64,000 bases of DNA from Blautia wexlerae (GTDB lineage: Bacteria; Bacillota; Clostridia; Lachnospirales; Lachnospiraceae). Of the stretch, positions 18,577-27,611 are shown one piece after another. Numbering within the stretch: the first letter of the stretch is position 1; each line of letters starts with the position of its first letter. The translations under genes were made by a program, and so were the position numbers. The stretch is from contig NZ_JAAIMY010000018.1 of assembly GCF_013300825.1 (NCBI RefSeq), positions 1 to 64,000 of the forward strand, written 5' to 3'. The notes under the pieces are model-generated. The model saw only the letters and a program-made list of their open reading frames with translations, searched no databases and was not told the origin of the DNA.

Positions 18577-18917
18577 TTGCAATTGAACCAATAAGTTTAT
18601 GGTAATTCCGATAGGAAACACTAAACCATATAATTCCTGTCAACACTGCCGCAATACTACTGACTATGACATTCGTCTTGAAATTCGGTTTCAATCTCCT
18701 GTCCCAGATTCCATTTCGGATACATGCAACCAAAAGATAAAAGGCAAGACTCATAAGTACAGCCCCTTCTCCGGCAAGATTCTTAATACTGTCATTCCCC
18801 ACTATCATTTGTATTGCCATTACAATCAGCAATCCCCAAAAAGCAATCCAACATCCATTATGTTCGATTTTAAGAAGTTTTAGTTCCTGACGTTCATCTA
18901 AATTACTTTTCATCTTC

Positions 18918-19130
18918 CTAATTTTCATCCTCTTCATCCTCCCAGAATAAATCATCTAAACGTTTATCTAATACGCGACAAATTTTACAACACAGTTTTA
19001 TTGTGGGATTATATTCTCCCTTTTCGATAGCATTTATAGTTTGCCTTGAAACACCAGCAGCTTCTGCTAAGACCTTTTGCGTCATATCTTTTTCAGCCCT
19101 TGCCACTTTTATCGCAATATTTTTTGCCAC
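18918..19130 (-). CDS. XRE-family HTH regulator
   Basis: 70 residues starting at a GTG with GGAGGT nine bases upstream. Nearly the whole protein is a Cro/CI helix-turn-helix: KVARAEKDMTQKVLAEAAGV then SRQTINAIEKGEYNPT, ending in acidic EDEEDEN. Similar to YozG/YqaE-type short regulators paired with small membrane proteins. Its 3' end overlaps the start of the interrupted membrane protein gene, so the two form one operon. Confidence 0.85.
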   Translation of the reverse strand: MAKNIAIKVARAEKDMTQKVLAEAAGVSRQTINAIEKGEYNPTIKLCCKICRVLDKRLDDLFWEDEEDEN

Positions 19131-19333
19131 TTTATGTTCACCTCCATTTATAAAGTAACATTTCTTTTCCATAATGTCAATTATATTTTACTTTTTGTCT
19201 TGTATATTAAGATAAGAATGCCCTTAATGATTAACCCATAATTGAATCTTTACTTCACGGTAAAAAAATTCCCTGTCATTTTTATGTCCATAAGTACTCT
19301 TTCATGTGTATTCAGATTGCTGAAAATGTGTAA

Positions 19334-19783
19334 TATAATAGTAAAAATTCACAAAAATCGAATGCAAATTTTGTAACAGGTTATGCGCTTAACCTTTGTA
19401 AATTCCACATTTATAATGTACCATATAATCATAATATCGCAGAAAAAGAAAGAATGCGCTTTTATGAGGATAACTATATGCAATTGTTAAAAAGCAATGT
19501 TACCGCTGTTTTTGCAGTGTCCGATTTTTATGCACTTGAGTTTATGAGCTTTTTACAGGGAAAGAACATTCAGATTCCAGAGGATATCCAGATCATCGGC
19601 TTTGATGATAACATGGCAAGCAGGGAAAGTAATCCTTCCCTCACAACGATTCATCAGGAAGCAAACTTAAGGGCGAAAGCGGCAATTGAATGTTTGGAGG
19701 CAATGCGCGATGGAGCAGAATATAAGACAGAAATCGTGTTACCGGTTGATTTAATACAAAGGGAAAGTACGAGGAAATTATAA
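19334..19783 (+). pseudogene. LacI-family regulator, C-terminal remnant
   Basis: About 150 codons. The clear part is the C-terminal sugar-binding lobe: NVTAVFAVSDFYALEFMSFL, then PEDIQIIGFDDN and PSLTTIHQEANL, typical of LacI/GalR proteins. The DNA-binding domain and first lobe are gone; an in-frame stop at 19331 precedes the remnant. The stop TAA overlaps the ATG of the MATE relic, the remains of a regulator-transporter operon. Confidence 0.8.
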
Positions 19784-20327
19784 TGTCAAAGTTTATGAAA
19801 TCATTGTGTAAAATAGCAATTCCTGTCACATTGCAAAGTATGCTACAGGCATCATTTTCAATTGTTGACCAGATCATGATTGGACAGTTAGGGGAGACAA
19901 ATATATCAGCAGTTGGATTATGCGGTAATTTTTCACTGATTTTTCAGTGGTGATTGGTGCGGTAACGGTATCGGCTTTACTCATTCTTTTGGCCGGAGTA
20001 TATACCGAATTATATCGTGTTGATGACAGCGTAAAAGATCTTGGAAAGACACTGCTTATCGTATTTGCCTTGTATGCTCCGGTCAAAGTGGAAAATATGA
20101 TACTTGGCGGAGGCATTATAAGAAGTGGCGGTAACACCAAAATCATTATGATCATTGATATTGTTGGCACATGGTGTATCGGAATTCCACTGTGTCTGCT
20201 TGCAGCATATGTATTCAAGTGGGGAATTGTTGGTGTGTATACATTGCTTACCACGGAGGAATTATTCAGGCTTGCTGTATCGTTAATTGTCTTTAAAAGA
20301 CGTAAGTGGATAATTAGTTTGTGCTGA
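19783..20327 (+). pseudogene. MATE efflux transporter relic with internal deletion
   Basis: The first 56 codons give a normal MATE N-terminus (LCKIAIPVTLQSMLQASFSI, VDQIMIGQLGETNISAVG), then a stop at about 19950. From 19947 another frame continues with a late part of a MATE protein (LYAPVKVENMILGGGIIRSG, TLLTTEELFRLAVSLIVFKR). Around 250 codons are missing between the pieces and the join is out of frame. Not functional. Confidence 0.82.
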
Positions 20328-20371
20328 AAAAGCACTGTAAAACCAATAATCCAACGGTTTTCAGTGCTTTT
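20327..20371. terminator. Bidirectional terminator
   Basis: AAAAGCACTG-TAAAACC pairs with GGTTTT-CAGTGCTTTT, flanked by A and T tracts. It lies between the MATE relic (+) and the end of the ABC pair (-) and can serve both. Confidence 0.8.
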
Positions 20372-20398
20372 GGATATTCCCCAACTGTGTATTATTTC

Positions 20399-22138
20399 TC
20401 AGCGCGCCAGTTTCCAGCTTACCGCCTGCTGCCTTGCATCCACAAATCTCTTATAGATACCTTCCTGCTTCATTAGCTGCTCATGTGTTCCCTGCTGCAC
20501 AATTTTTCCTTTGTCAACAACCACAATCTGGTCTGCATGTCTGACCGTTTTTAATCTGTGGGCAATCATAATAATCGTTTTTTCCCTTGTAAGTGCATCT
20601 ACTGCATCCATCAGCTCCTTTTCATTCTCCGGATCAACATTGGCCGTTGCCTCATCTAATATAACGATTGGCGCATCCTTCATGATCGCTCTGGCTATGG
20701 AAATACGCTGCTTCTCGCCACCGGAAAGTGTAGCTCCTCCCTCTCCAATCACTGTATCATATCCATCAGGAAGTTTGCTGATGAAATCATGACAGCATGC
20801 TTTCTTCGCCGCTTCCACCACTTCCTCATGGCTTGCATCCTGACATCCGAATTTTATATTATTTTCAATGGTATCTGCAAACAAATACACAGACTGAAAT
20901 ACAAATGAAAAATTACTCATCAGACTGTTCATGCTGTAGTCCTTTACATTCACGCCTCCAAGCGTCACTTCCCCGGAATCCACATCCCAGAACCTGGCGA
21001 TCAGATTGCAAAGTGTTGATTTTCCTCCACCAGATGGTCCAACGATTGCTGTCGTTGTTTTCTGTGGGACAGAGAGCGATATATCGTCAATGATCTTCCG
21101 TTTGTCATAGGAAAACGAAACATTAGATAGTCTGATGTCGTAATTTTCCGGCTGAATCTCTTTGCCGTCAATATCCATGGTGTCCAGCTCCAGTATTGCA
21201 TTTGCTTTATCTACACATACACTTACCACATGTAAAAGGGATGAATAATTTCCTGCGCATTCCAGGCTGGAATAAAGCATAAATACCGAGGTTGTCATAC
21301 CGATCGCATAGACCGCGCTCATGGTTCCATTGATATAAAAATATGCGCTGCCTGCTACGATCACAGCACCTGTAATTTTGGTTATCACACTTTGCAGAAA
21401 ATGATAGGGCACAAACAGCATTTCCATCTTTGTATTGACCTTTTCGCATGCTTCATTTGCATCGTTTAATCTTTTTGCCTGTTTTCCAAGCAGGTTGTAT
21501 GACTTCACCTCTGATATTCCCTGCAGATACTCCATGATCTGGTTTACAAGCTCCGTATCGCATACCACTTTTTGCTCTGAATCTTTTTTACCCGCATTCT
21601 GCATCACAGAATTGACCCCAAAGAAAATAAGTACTCCTGCTGCAGCTATCAGTCCGATTCTCCAGTCAAAAATAAACAGCATAAGAATGATCATTGATGT
21701 TTCCAGAATTCCCTGCATTGTCAGCATAACCACTCTCGCAGCCACATCGCCAAGTATTTCCATTGTATTGGTTGTAATGGAAGAAATTTCCCCGATACTA
21801 TTGGAATTGAAATACCCCATCGGCAGATATCGCAGATGTTCTGCAATCTTGATTCTCATAAAAGCACTTGCATTATATCCTCCCTCTGTCTGAAGCACTG
21901 TAGAGTATCTCTTGCAGATTACGTCGACTACAATTGCAAGAACCATAATCGCAACGGAGCCTCCAATATATTTTCCTGTCGGTTTCCCACTCAGCAGACC
22001 AATCAGTATGTACATAATAGCCGGAATCTTCATTGCTGAGGCAAGAGCCTCTATGAGTCCGATCACTATCGACAGTTTAAATTTATTGCCATTTTCCCTG
22101 CCTGAAAAACGAAAGAATTTTTCCAGAATCCCAAACAT
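20399..22138 (-). CDS. ABC half-transporter, second subunit (IrtB/YbtQ-like type IV fold)
   Basis: 579 residues: six membrane segments in residues 1-300, then an ATPase domain with Walker A GPSGGGKST, signature TLSGGEKQR, Walker B VILDEATANVDPENE and switch IAHRLKT. All catalytic positions are intact, unlike the pair at 2624-6621. The DEATAxxDPENE form is shared with YbtP/YbtQ and IrtA/IrtB, exporter-fold proteins that import siderophores. That makes metal-chelate import possible, but export cannot be excluded. Its ATG lies one base after the stop of the partner gene. The operon is headed by the GTTAG-N6-CTAAC operator. Confidence 0.85.
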   Translation of the reverse strand: MFGILEKFFRFSGRENGNKFKLSIVIGLIEALASAMKIPAIMYILIGLLSGKPTGKYIGGSVAIMVLAIVVDVICKRYSTVLQTEGGYNASAFMRIKIAEHLRYLPMGYFNSNSIGEISSITTNTMEILGDVAARVVMLTMQGILETSMIILMLFIFDWRIGLIAAAGVLIFFGVNSVMQNAGKKDSEQKVVCDTELVNQIMEYLQGISEVKSYNLLGKQAKRLNDANEACEKVNTKMEMLFVPYHFLQSVITKITGAVIVAGSAYFYINGTMSAVYAIGMTTSVFMLYSSLECAGNYSSLLHVVSVCVDKANAILELDTMDIDGKEIQPENYDIRLSNVSFSYDKRKIIDDISLSVPQKTTTAIVGPSGGGKSTLCNLIARFWDVDSGEVTLGGVNVKDYSMNSLMSNFSFVFQSVYLFADTIENNIKFGCQDASHEEVVEAAKKACCHDFISKLPDGYDTVIGEGGATLSGGEKQRISIARAIMKDAPIVILDEATANVDPENEKELMDAVDALTREKTIIMIAHRLKTVRHADQIVVVDKGKIVQQGTHEQLMKQEGIYKRFVDARQQAVSWKLAR

Positions 22139-22139
22139 A

Positions 22140-23894
22140 TCATTCTCCCTCCTTCACAGTATCTTTTACAGAAATATGGGCATTCCACATTTCCTTATAA
22201 AGCGGGCATGACACCAGAAGTTCCTCATGTGTGCCATGTGCTGTTACATTTCCATCATTTACAACAAAGATCTGGTCACTGTCCTTAACAGTAGAAAGTC
22301 TGTGTGCTATTACGATCAGGGTCTTCCCTGCTACCAGTTTTGCGATAGAATTCTGCAGAATTGCCTCATTTTCCGGATCTGTGTAGGCAGTTGCCTCATC
22401 AAGGATCACGATCGGAGCATCCTTTAACATTGCTCTTGCAATGGAGATACGCTGCCTCTCGCCACCTGACAGATGTCCTCCTGCACCTCCTACAACCGTA
22501 TCAAATCCATTCTCCAACTGCATGATAAATTCATAGCATCCACTTTTCTTTGTCACCTCGATGATTTGTTCATCTGTAGCATCCGGATTTCCCTGTCTGA
22601 TATTTTCACGGACTGTTTCATTAAACAGATAATTGTCCTGTGCAACATATGCAATTTTCCGGTTAAAATCTGCAAATGTCAGTTCTTTGACATCAACTCC
22701 ACCGATTTTGATGCTTCCGGAATCCACATCCCACAGGGACGCAATCAGCTTTGCGATGGTCGACTTTCCGCTTCCGGAAGGTCCTACGATTGCATTTACC
22801 GTTCCTGCTTTCAGCTCCATAGTTACTCCGTGCAGGATTTCTTTGTCGTGATAACCAAATCTGACATCTTCAAGAGTAACGGAGTTATCTTTTGAAACAC
22901 TTTTACTTTTCTCTGGACGTTCAAGCTCCGGCTGTTCCAGAATTCCTGCCACTTCACCAACAATCACTCCGATCTTGCCAAGATCATCTGTATAGGAACC
23001 CACTGTGATCAACGGTCCAACGATTCCAAGTGATAAAATAATGCAGATGACAAAATCTGAAATAGCAAGTGTTCCATTGGCTACATAATGTGCCCCAAAC
23101 GGCAATACCGTAAGAAGCGTATAAGGTGTGACCACCATCATCAGTCCATGAAAGATCGAGCACCGTTTCATCCAGGAAATAAAGGAATCTGCATAAGCCA
23201 TAGCCGCCTTTGTAAATTTTGCATAAGAACTTTCTGTCTTTCCAAATGCCTTGATCACTTCGATTCCGTCAATATATTCCACTGCCGCATCATTCAGATC
23301 TTTTGTTGTCTGAACCGTTCTCTCGAAGCTTGGTTTATAATCCAGCATCATTCCAAAATAGGAAAGAAATCCCACTATAACCGGCACCAATGACCAGAGT
23401 GCCAGTCTCCAGTCTGTCAGGAAGAAATAGATCAAAATCACAATCGGTGCCAGCAGATTGGACGTGAATTCCGGGACAATATGCGCCAGTGTTGTTTCGA
23501 TACTGTCGATTCTTTCCACCATAATATTTTTAAATGTACCGGAAGGTGTGTCTTTCACATAGCCAAGAGGTACCCGCGCCAGCTTATCACAGCAGGATTT
23601 TCTTATATTTGCAAGTACTGCAAACGTTGCTTTATGTGACAATGCTGTCGAAAGTGAATGAAGCAGTTCTGCAATGATAAACGATAATGCAATCAGAACC
23701 GCTTTTGCAAGATATATTTCAAACTCCTTTTCACCATTTAAAAACAGCTTTACTACATCTGCAATAATAAAATACGGCAAAATCTTAAAAATCACATTTC
23801 CTATTGCAAGTAACACACTCCACACATAGGCAATTCTTTTTTGTCCGGCCCACGTCAGGATCCAGCTGACTGCCGACTTCTTTTTTTCTTTCAC
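22140..23894 (-). CDS. ABC half-transporter, first subunit (IrtA/YbtP-like type IV fold)
   Basis: 584 residues with GTG start (AGGAG eight bases upstream). Six membrane segments to about residue 300; ATPase domain with Walker A GPSGSGKST, signature HLSGGERQR, Walker B VILDEATAYTDPENE and switch IAHRLST, all canonical. Should form a heterodimer with the next gene. The nearby PchR/YbtA-like AraC protein and ZinT-like lipoprotein fit a metal or metallophore role; this is inference. The promoter lies at 23971-24000 and is overlapped downstream by the shared palindrome. Confidence 0.85.
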   Translation of the reverse strand: MKEKKKSAVSWILTWAGQKRIAYVWSVLLAIGNVIFKILPYFIIADVVKLFLNGEKEFEIYLAKAVLIALSFIIAELLHSLSTALSHKATFAVLANIRKSCCDKLARVPLGYVKDTPSGTFKNIMVERIDSIETTLAHIVPEFTSNLLAPIVILIYFFLTDWRLALWSLVPVIVGFLSYFGMMLDYKPSFERTVQTTKDLNDAAVEYIDGIEVIKAFGKTESSYAKFTKAAMAYADSFISWMKRCSIFHGLMMVVTPYTLLTVLPFGAHYVANGTLAISDFVICIILSLGIVGPLITVGSYTDDLGKIGVIVGEVAGILEQPELERPEKSKSVSKDNSVTLEDVRFGYHDKEILHGVTMELKAGTVNAIVGPSGSGKSTIAKLIASLWDVDSGSIKIGGVDVKELTFADFNRKIAYVAQDNYLFNETVRENIRQGNPDATDEQIIEVTKKSGCYEFIMQLENGFDTVVGGAGGHLSGGERQRISIARAMLKDAPIVILDEATAYTDPENEAILQNSIAKLVAGKTLIVIAHRLSTVKDSDQIFVVNDGNVTAHGTHEELLVSCPLYKEMWNAHISVKDTVKEGE

Positions 23895-23948
23895 ATCTGT
23901 TCACTCCTTACGTTCGTTTTATTGTTTCGTTTTATTGTTTTACCTTCT

Positions 23949-24000
23949 GTTAGTTCGCGCTAACCAACATATAATAAAATAGGTGGTTTACTGGCATCAA
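23949..24000 (-). promoter_or_regulatory. Island operator 1 and promoter of the ABC pair
   Basis: Operator GTTAG-TTCGCG-CTAAC at 23949-23964, 55 bases before the ABC start. On the minus strand a -35 TTGATG (24000-23995), 18-base spacer and -10 TATTAT (23976-23971) place the palindrome just downstream of the -10, over the transcription start. That is a repressor position. The same 16-bp pattern occurs at 25680 and 30897. Confidence 0.65.
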
Positions 24001-24006
24001 CCACCT
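23981..24006 (-). terminator. Hairpin, probable terminator of tetR
   Basis: AGGTGGTT..AACCACCT, an 8-bp perfect stem with 10-base loop, followed on the minus strand by ATTTTATTATAT. It lies after the tetR stop but overlaps the -35 of the ABC promoter. Confidence 0.45.
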
Positions 24007-24086
24007 GATATTATTATCCTGTCTGAACTTTATTCAGAAATCCAGAACCTGCAACACACATAACCTATTCGGAATTCCTGCATCAG

Positions 24087-24716
24087 TTATACTGGAAATT
24101 CAATATTCCACAATCGTTCCCAGCCACCTGTATTAAATTCTTTCAGTTGATGTACATTTTTCTTTGCAGTCTCCCTGTCTATATCATGCTCAATGATCTG
24201 AAATACTGATGAAAAAAATCCCGTATAGATCATATGCATAAGGCTTTCCTCTACAACCGGTATTTTTACACCGGCTTCCTTCATTTTTTCCATATATTTC
24301 AGGCTGGACTTCATTTCCCGCTCCACCATATTGTGTATGAATAATTCAAATTTTCCACTGTCTCCGCATTTCAACAATAATCTGAAATTATCATAATGAT
24401 CATAGATATAATCAACCATTTGCTCCATCCCATCGCTGGATGTATCCGACATATTCCTTGTCTGATCACTGGCAGAAAGCTTTTCAAACTCCTCAACGAT
24501 CTGGTCATAAATCTGATAAATATGTTCCATATAAGGATCCGTCAGTGCATCAAAAAGTGCCTCTTTCGTCGGATAATATTTGTAAAATGCTCCAGTAGTA
24601 AGCCCTGCATCTTTTACAATATTTCTTAAAGATGCTCCTGTCAAACCATCTTTCAGGAAATGTTTTCTGGCTGTATCTAATATGTTTTTCTGTGTATCTT
24701 CTGCTTTCGTCGACAT
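24087..24716 (-). CDS. TetR-family regulator
   Basis: 209 residues from the ATG at 24716 (AGAGGAT nine bases upstream); an earlier in-frame start would lie inside the operator. N-terminal TetR helix-turn-helix: ARKHFLKDGLTGASLRNIVK and DAGLTTGAFYKYYPTKEALF. The helical ligand domain follows, with AKKNVHQLKEF near the end. Its own promoter is covered by a perfect 36-bp palindrome, so autorepression is very likely. It lies between the lipoprotein and the ABC operon and probably also responds to the transported or modified compound. Confidence 0.88.
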   Translation of the reverse strand: MSTKAEDTQKNILDTARKHFLKDGLTGASLRNIVKDAGLTTGAFYKYYPTKEALFDALTDPYMEHIYQIYDQIVEEFEKLSASDQTRNMSDTSSDGMEQMVDYIYDHYDNFRLLLKCGDSGKFELFIHNMVEREMKSSLKYMEKMKEAGVKIPVVEESLMHMIYTGFFSSVFQIIEHDIDRETAKKNVHQLKEFNTGGWERLWNIEFPV

Positions 24717-24745
24717 TCTTTTCGTATCCTCTAAACTTCTTTTCA

Positions 24746-24804
24746 AAAATATAACAGTGCTATATAGCACTGTTATATTTTAACTCATTACAGGAATTTG
24801 TCAA
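24746..24804 (-). promoter_or_regulatory. tetR promoter with 36-bp perfect palindromic operator
   Basis: -35 TTGACA (24804-24799), 16-base spacer, -10 TAAAAT (24782-24777). From 24746 to 24781 the sequence is a perfect palindrome centred on CTATATAG (arms AACAGTGCTAT/ATAGCACTGTT within), covering the -10 and the start site. Such length suits two TetR dimers. Confidence 0.8.
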
Positions 24805-24886
24805 GTCTTGGTGTTTCAATTTTTTATTTTCCTCGTGTATTCAGTTTCCACTCCGCAGATGCTTTCTGCAGTTTTACAAGTCTGTT

Positions 24887-25648
24887 CTATTCAGACAGAT
24901 TTTCTTTGCAGAAAAGTTCTATACAGTTCTCAACCATTGTCTGATCATAGTCTGTTGAAATACCTGAGCCAAGCCAGTATGCATAGTCTCCTTCATCATA
25001 TTTTCCAAGTGCCTCCAAATCGCTGCCGTAGCGCAATTCAATATGATAGGTTGTATCATTTGTATCTGGTGCTATGCAGAAATAAGTAAATTCGCCTGAG
25101 TCTGCATCGTCACTTTTAAATTCGTATAACCCACGTACTTCTTCTATTCCAACATAATGATATGTATGGGAAAAGATTTCTTTTCCTTCTGAATCATATC
25201 CCTTGATCACTGAATCAGAACCATCAAATTCCAGCTTATTTACACCTTCTTTAAAAGAGCAGTCATAAACACCATCGCCATCTTTGTATGCTTCTACTGC
25301 TTCTTCTCCATAAATTGTTCCTGAAACCATGGATGCTAACTTATCATATGCTGCCTCCGCATTTTCCTCACCAACCAACTCTGTACAATCATCAATCCAG
25401 ATCTGCTGATATTTTTCATCAAGAATTACCGGCCATAGTTCCTGATATGAACCCGTCAAATCAACCAAAAGTTGTTTTGCAGCATCCTGATTTTCATCTG
25501 CTTTCTGTTTCTTGTCCGTCGTATTTGTACTTTCTGTAACAGTTGCCGTACCTGTACTTTCTGCAAATGTAGCGTTACTACAAGCAACTAACATTGAAAA
25601 TGACGTTGCAACTGTTAAAAATAATGTTAAAAGTTTTTTCTGCTTCAT
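24887..25648 (-). CDS. ZinT/YodA-like lipoprotein
   Basis: 253 residues. Lipoprotein signal: basic start MKQKK, hydrophobic core, lipobox SMLVAC (Cys near 23), then a Thr/Ser/Lys linker to about residue 55. The folded part resembles the ZinT/YodA calycin-like domain: NKLEFDGSDSVIKGY, GKEIFSHTYHYVGIEE, and the end TTYHIELRYGSDLEAL...YWLGSGISTDYDQTMVENC, matching the late His-containing strand and Tyr-Pro-like segment. Only part of the ZinT metal-binding His set is recognisable, so metal binding is uncertain. It would be anchored outside the membrane. It has its own promoter with the island palindrome over the start site. Confidence 0.6.
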   Translation of the reverse strand: MKQKKLLTLFLTVATSFSMLVACSNATFAESTGTATVTESTNTTDKKQKADENQDAAKQLLVDLTGSYQELWPVILDEKYQQIWIDDCTELVGEENAEAAYDKLASMVSGTIYGEEAVEAYKDGDGVYDCSFKEGVNKLEFDGSDSVIKGYDSEGKEIFSHTYHYVGIEEVRGLYEFKSDDADSGEFTYFCIAPDTNDTTYHIELRYGSDLEALGKYDEGDYAYWLGSGISTDYDQTMVENCIELFCKENLSE

Positions 25649-25679
25649 GAGATGCCTCCTTAAATTAAAAATCGTTGCA

Positions 25680-25734
25680 GTTAGATTTTTCTAACTACAA
25701 CGCATATTTTATAGATTTCCATATAGAATCTCAA
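25680..25734 (-). promoter_or_regulatory. Island operator 2 and promoter of the lipoprotein gene
   Basis: -35 TTGAGA (25734-25729), 17-base spacer, -10 TAAAAT (25711-25706), then the palindrome GTTAG-ATTTTT-CTAAC at 25680-25695, about ten bases past the -10. AGGAGG precedes the ATG at 25648. Confidence 0.7.
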
Positions 25735-25754
25735 TTACTAAACAGACTCTTTTT

Positions 25755-26801
25755 CTATCCATTCAGACTTTCCTGTGTCTTTTTCTTACGGTATTCCGTT
25801 GGTGTCATACCGTATTCTGTACGAAATGCAGATGTAAATTTGTTCGGATTCTGATAGCCAATTTGTAATGCTATCTCCCCGATCGTAAGTTTATTTTCTT
25901 TTAAAAGGCGTTCCGCCATCTGCAGCCTGTACTTTTTCATATAAGCGTACACAGAATTTCCGTATACACCCTTAAAGCATTTTTTCAAAACAGTTGGTGA
26001 CATTTTAAAACGCACTGACAATTCTTCAATCGTATAATGCCCCCTATAGTGCCCCTTTAGAAACGCATGAACCTGCTTTATTGCATCAATCTGTACATCC
26101 GAAAAATATACATGCTCAGAATTATTTTTCTTTAAATCAAATCCAGTTAATACTAATAATAGTTCCAGAATTTTCACACGAATGTAACCATATCTGATTT
26201 CTTCAGGAACTTTATACAATTCCAAAAAGATATGTTCTATTGACTGATTTGCCCGTATAATAGTAAAACTATGTGTTTTTGAAATGTTACTAATCTTTTC
26301 CAGATTTACAGACAATAATTGCAGTATCCTTTTCATTTCGTCTGTAATCATGGAAAAGTCAAGCGTAATGGTAATTCCATGATAACGCGATGTTGGAAAC
26401 TCTGACACATGCCCAGTTTTTTTCAAAGAACAAAATGACAAGTCTCCTGCCGCTATATAACCATATTCATTTTGTTCAAACACGCATTCGCAACGGCCTT
26501 CCATGCAATAGTTTATTTCCATCACACTGGAAGCCGGCTTTTGCTCCTTGTTGCAATACTCCATATGCATATCATTATAAACCAGATCAATTCCTGGAAA
26601 CACATGATACAATGTAATCATTCCTGTACCGCTCTCATTTTCCAAATGAAAACATTCACAGAATTCCGTATCCTGTACCTTTTTGCAAGCTGATGTACCA
26701 TATAACTCAATACTGGCAAAAGAATCTGATGATTTTAATTCTATATTCTTATCAGGTTTGGACTTCAATATATTTTCAGCAAGCTCATAAGCATTTTTCA
26801 T
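25755..26801 (-). CDS. AraC-family regulator (PchR/YbtA-like)
   Basis: 348 residues. The C-terminal third is the double helix-turn-helix of AraC: HYTIEELSVRFKMSPTVLKK, then LTIGEIALQIGYQNPNKFTS and FRTEYGMTPTEYRKKK. The N-terminal two thirds resemble the ligand domain of PchR-type regulators (MEINYCMEGRCECVFEQNEY), which sense metallophores. It is the last gene of the six-gene operon, two bases after the hydrolase gene, so it would be coexpressed with the enzymes. GAGG precedes the start. Confidence 0.85.
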   Translation of the reverse strand: MKNAYELAENILKSKPDKNIELKSSDSFASIELYGTSACKKVQDTEFCECFHLENESGTGMITLYHVFPGIDLVYNDMHMEYCNKEQKPASSVMEINYCMEGRCECVFEQNEYGYIAAGDLSFCSLKKTGHVSEFPTSRYHGITITLDFSMITDEMKRILQLLSVNLEKISNISKTHSFTIIRANQSIEHIFLELYKVPEEIRYGYIRVKILELLLVLTGFDLKKNNSEHVYFSDVQIDAIKQVHAFLKGHYRGHYTIEELSVRFKMSPTVLKKCFKGVYGNSVYAYMKKYRLQMAERLLKENKLTIGEIALQIGYQNPNKFTSAFRTEYGMTPTEYRKKKTQESLNG

Positions 26802-26803
26802 AA

Positions 26804-27589
26804 CTATTTTCCTCTATACCACATCGCAAATGCCAATTCCGGTAATCGGTCAGTCTCAATAATTGTTTCGAGCATTCTGGCAAATCCCTCCGGATTTTGA
26901 ATTTGATACTGCATATGGTTGAATCCCTCAAAAACCGGAAAGTTACCGTATATATAAGTCTGCATCACTGCATTTCTGTATTTAAAATGTTCTTCTATAC
27001 TTCCAAATTCCCAGAATGTATGTTTCTGCAATTCTTCTGACAGTTCTGAAAATGGCTTATCTTCCAAACTGTCTGTCAGCTGTCTCCTCAGATTTCCATA
27101 CGTCAAGTTCTTTCCTGCCTCTATAAAATAAGGTTTAATTTTATCATCGTCACACCACATGATTCTCTTTAGTGTTTTTCCTTTTGACCAATATAAACTT
27201 TTCATTGCTATATATAAGAGCGGAACCATGATTCTGCGTGTTGCCTTTCCAATCTGTGCAAACTGCCCGCCATCAAAAAAAACATGCTTTACCGGTATTT
27301 TTATCTCTGTCAGGAATGCCATGGCGAGATCTGCTCCAATCGAAGATGCAACTATAAGTTCTATTTCTTTGATTCCATGGTTCCCCAAAAATCGTACAAT
27401 CTGTTGTATCTCATCTCTTTTGCTTTGATACCTCTGTCCGGAGCAATACACAGTCGATGTTGGCATAATGCAATAATATTTTTCTGCCATTTTCTCTGCA
27501 ACCGGCATACTGCTTTCCCCAGTTACTCCCATTGCATGGAAAAACAGAATGACTGGATTTGATTTATTTCCTGTTGTTTTAAATACCAC
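26804..27589 (-). CDS. Alpha/beta hydrolase-fold protein (divergent)
   Basis: 261 residues, GTG start with AGGTGG upstream. Fold markers: VILFFHAMGVTG (oxyanion region), LIVASSIGADLAMAF (nucleophile elbow, Ser-x-Ser with Ala before, so not a classic GxSxG), and a late GFNHMQYQ (His). The acid residue is not clear. Distantly similar to the hydrolase at 29368. Fifth gene of the operon starting at 30804, 22 bases after the BAAT-like gene. Substrate unknown. Confidence 0.7.
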   Translation of the reverse strand: MVFKTTGNKSNPVILFFHAMGVTGESSMPVAEKMAEKYYCIMPTSTVYCSGQRYQSKRDEIQQIVRFLGNHGIKEIELIVASSIGADLAMAFLTEIKIPVKHVFFDGGQFAQIGKATRRIMVPLLYIAMKSLYWSKGKTLKRIMWCDDDKIKPYFIEAGKNLTYGNLRRQLTDSLEDKPFSELSEELQKHTFWEFGSIEEHFKYRNAVMQTYIYGNFPVFEGFNHMQYQIQNPEGFARMLETIIETDRLPELAFAMWYRGK

Positions 27590-27611
27590 ACTTCCACCTT
27601 CTGTCTATTTT

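Larger units (their letters stand above)
16714..18928 (-). pseudogene. DUF6773-like membrane protein gene split by an IS
   Basis: The 5' part (18928 down to 18577) encodes NLDERQELKLLKIEHNGCWI followed by three hydrophobic segments to YHKLIGS. The 3' part (16820 to 16714) encodes TGIIMFVQVEILCLLALMIS and a basic-acidic tail KRRVQKLEEDE. Removing the IS and one target copy rejoins the halves in frame (..LIGSIATGIIMF..), restoring about 150 residues with four membrane segments. The insertion therefore appears recent and is the only lesion. The gene overlaps the end of the XRE regulator, an arrangement frequent in Lachnospiraceae. Probable start at the ATG 18928 after GGGAGG; 18937 and 18913 are alternatives. 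Function unknown. Confidence 0.85.

Noticed and set aside
19334-19783. Intact LacI regulator
   Set aside because: Only the C-terminal lobe remains and an in-frame stop lies just upstream; no DNA-binding domain.
24887-25648. Adhesin or toxin lipoprotein
   Set aside because: The second half fits a ZinT/YodA-like fold better; no repeat or catalytic toxin motif is present.
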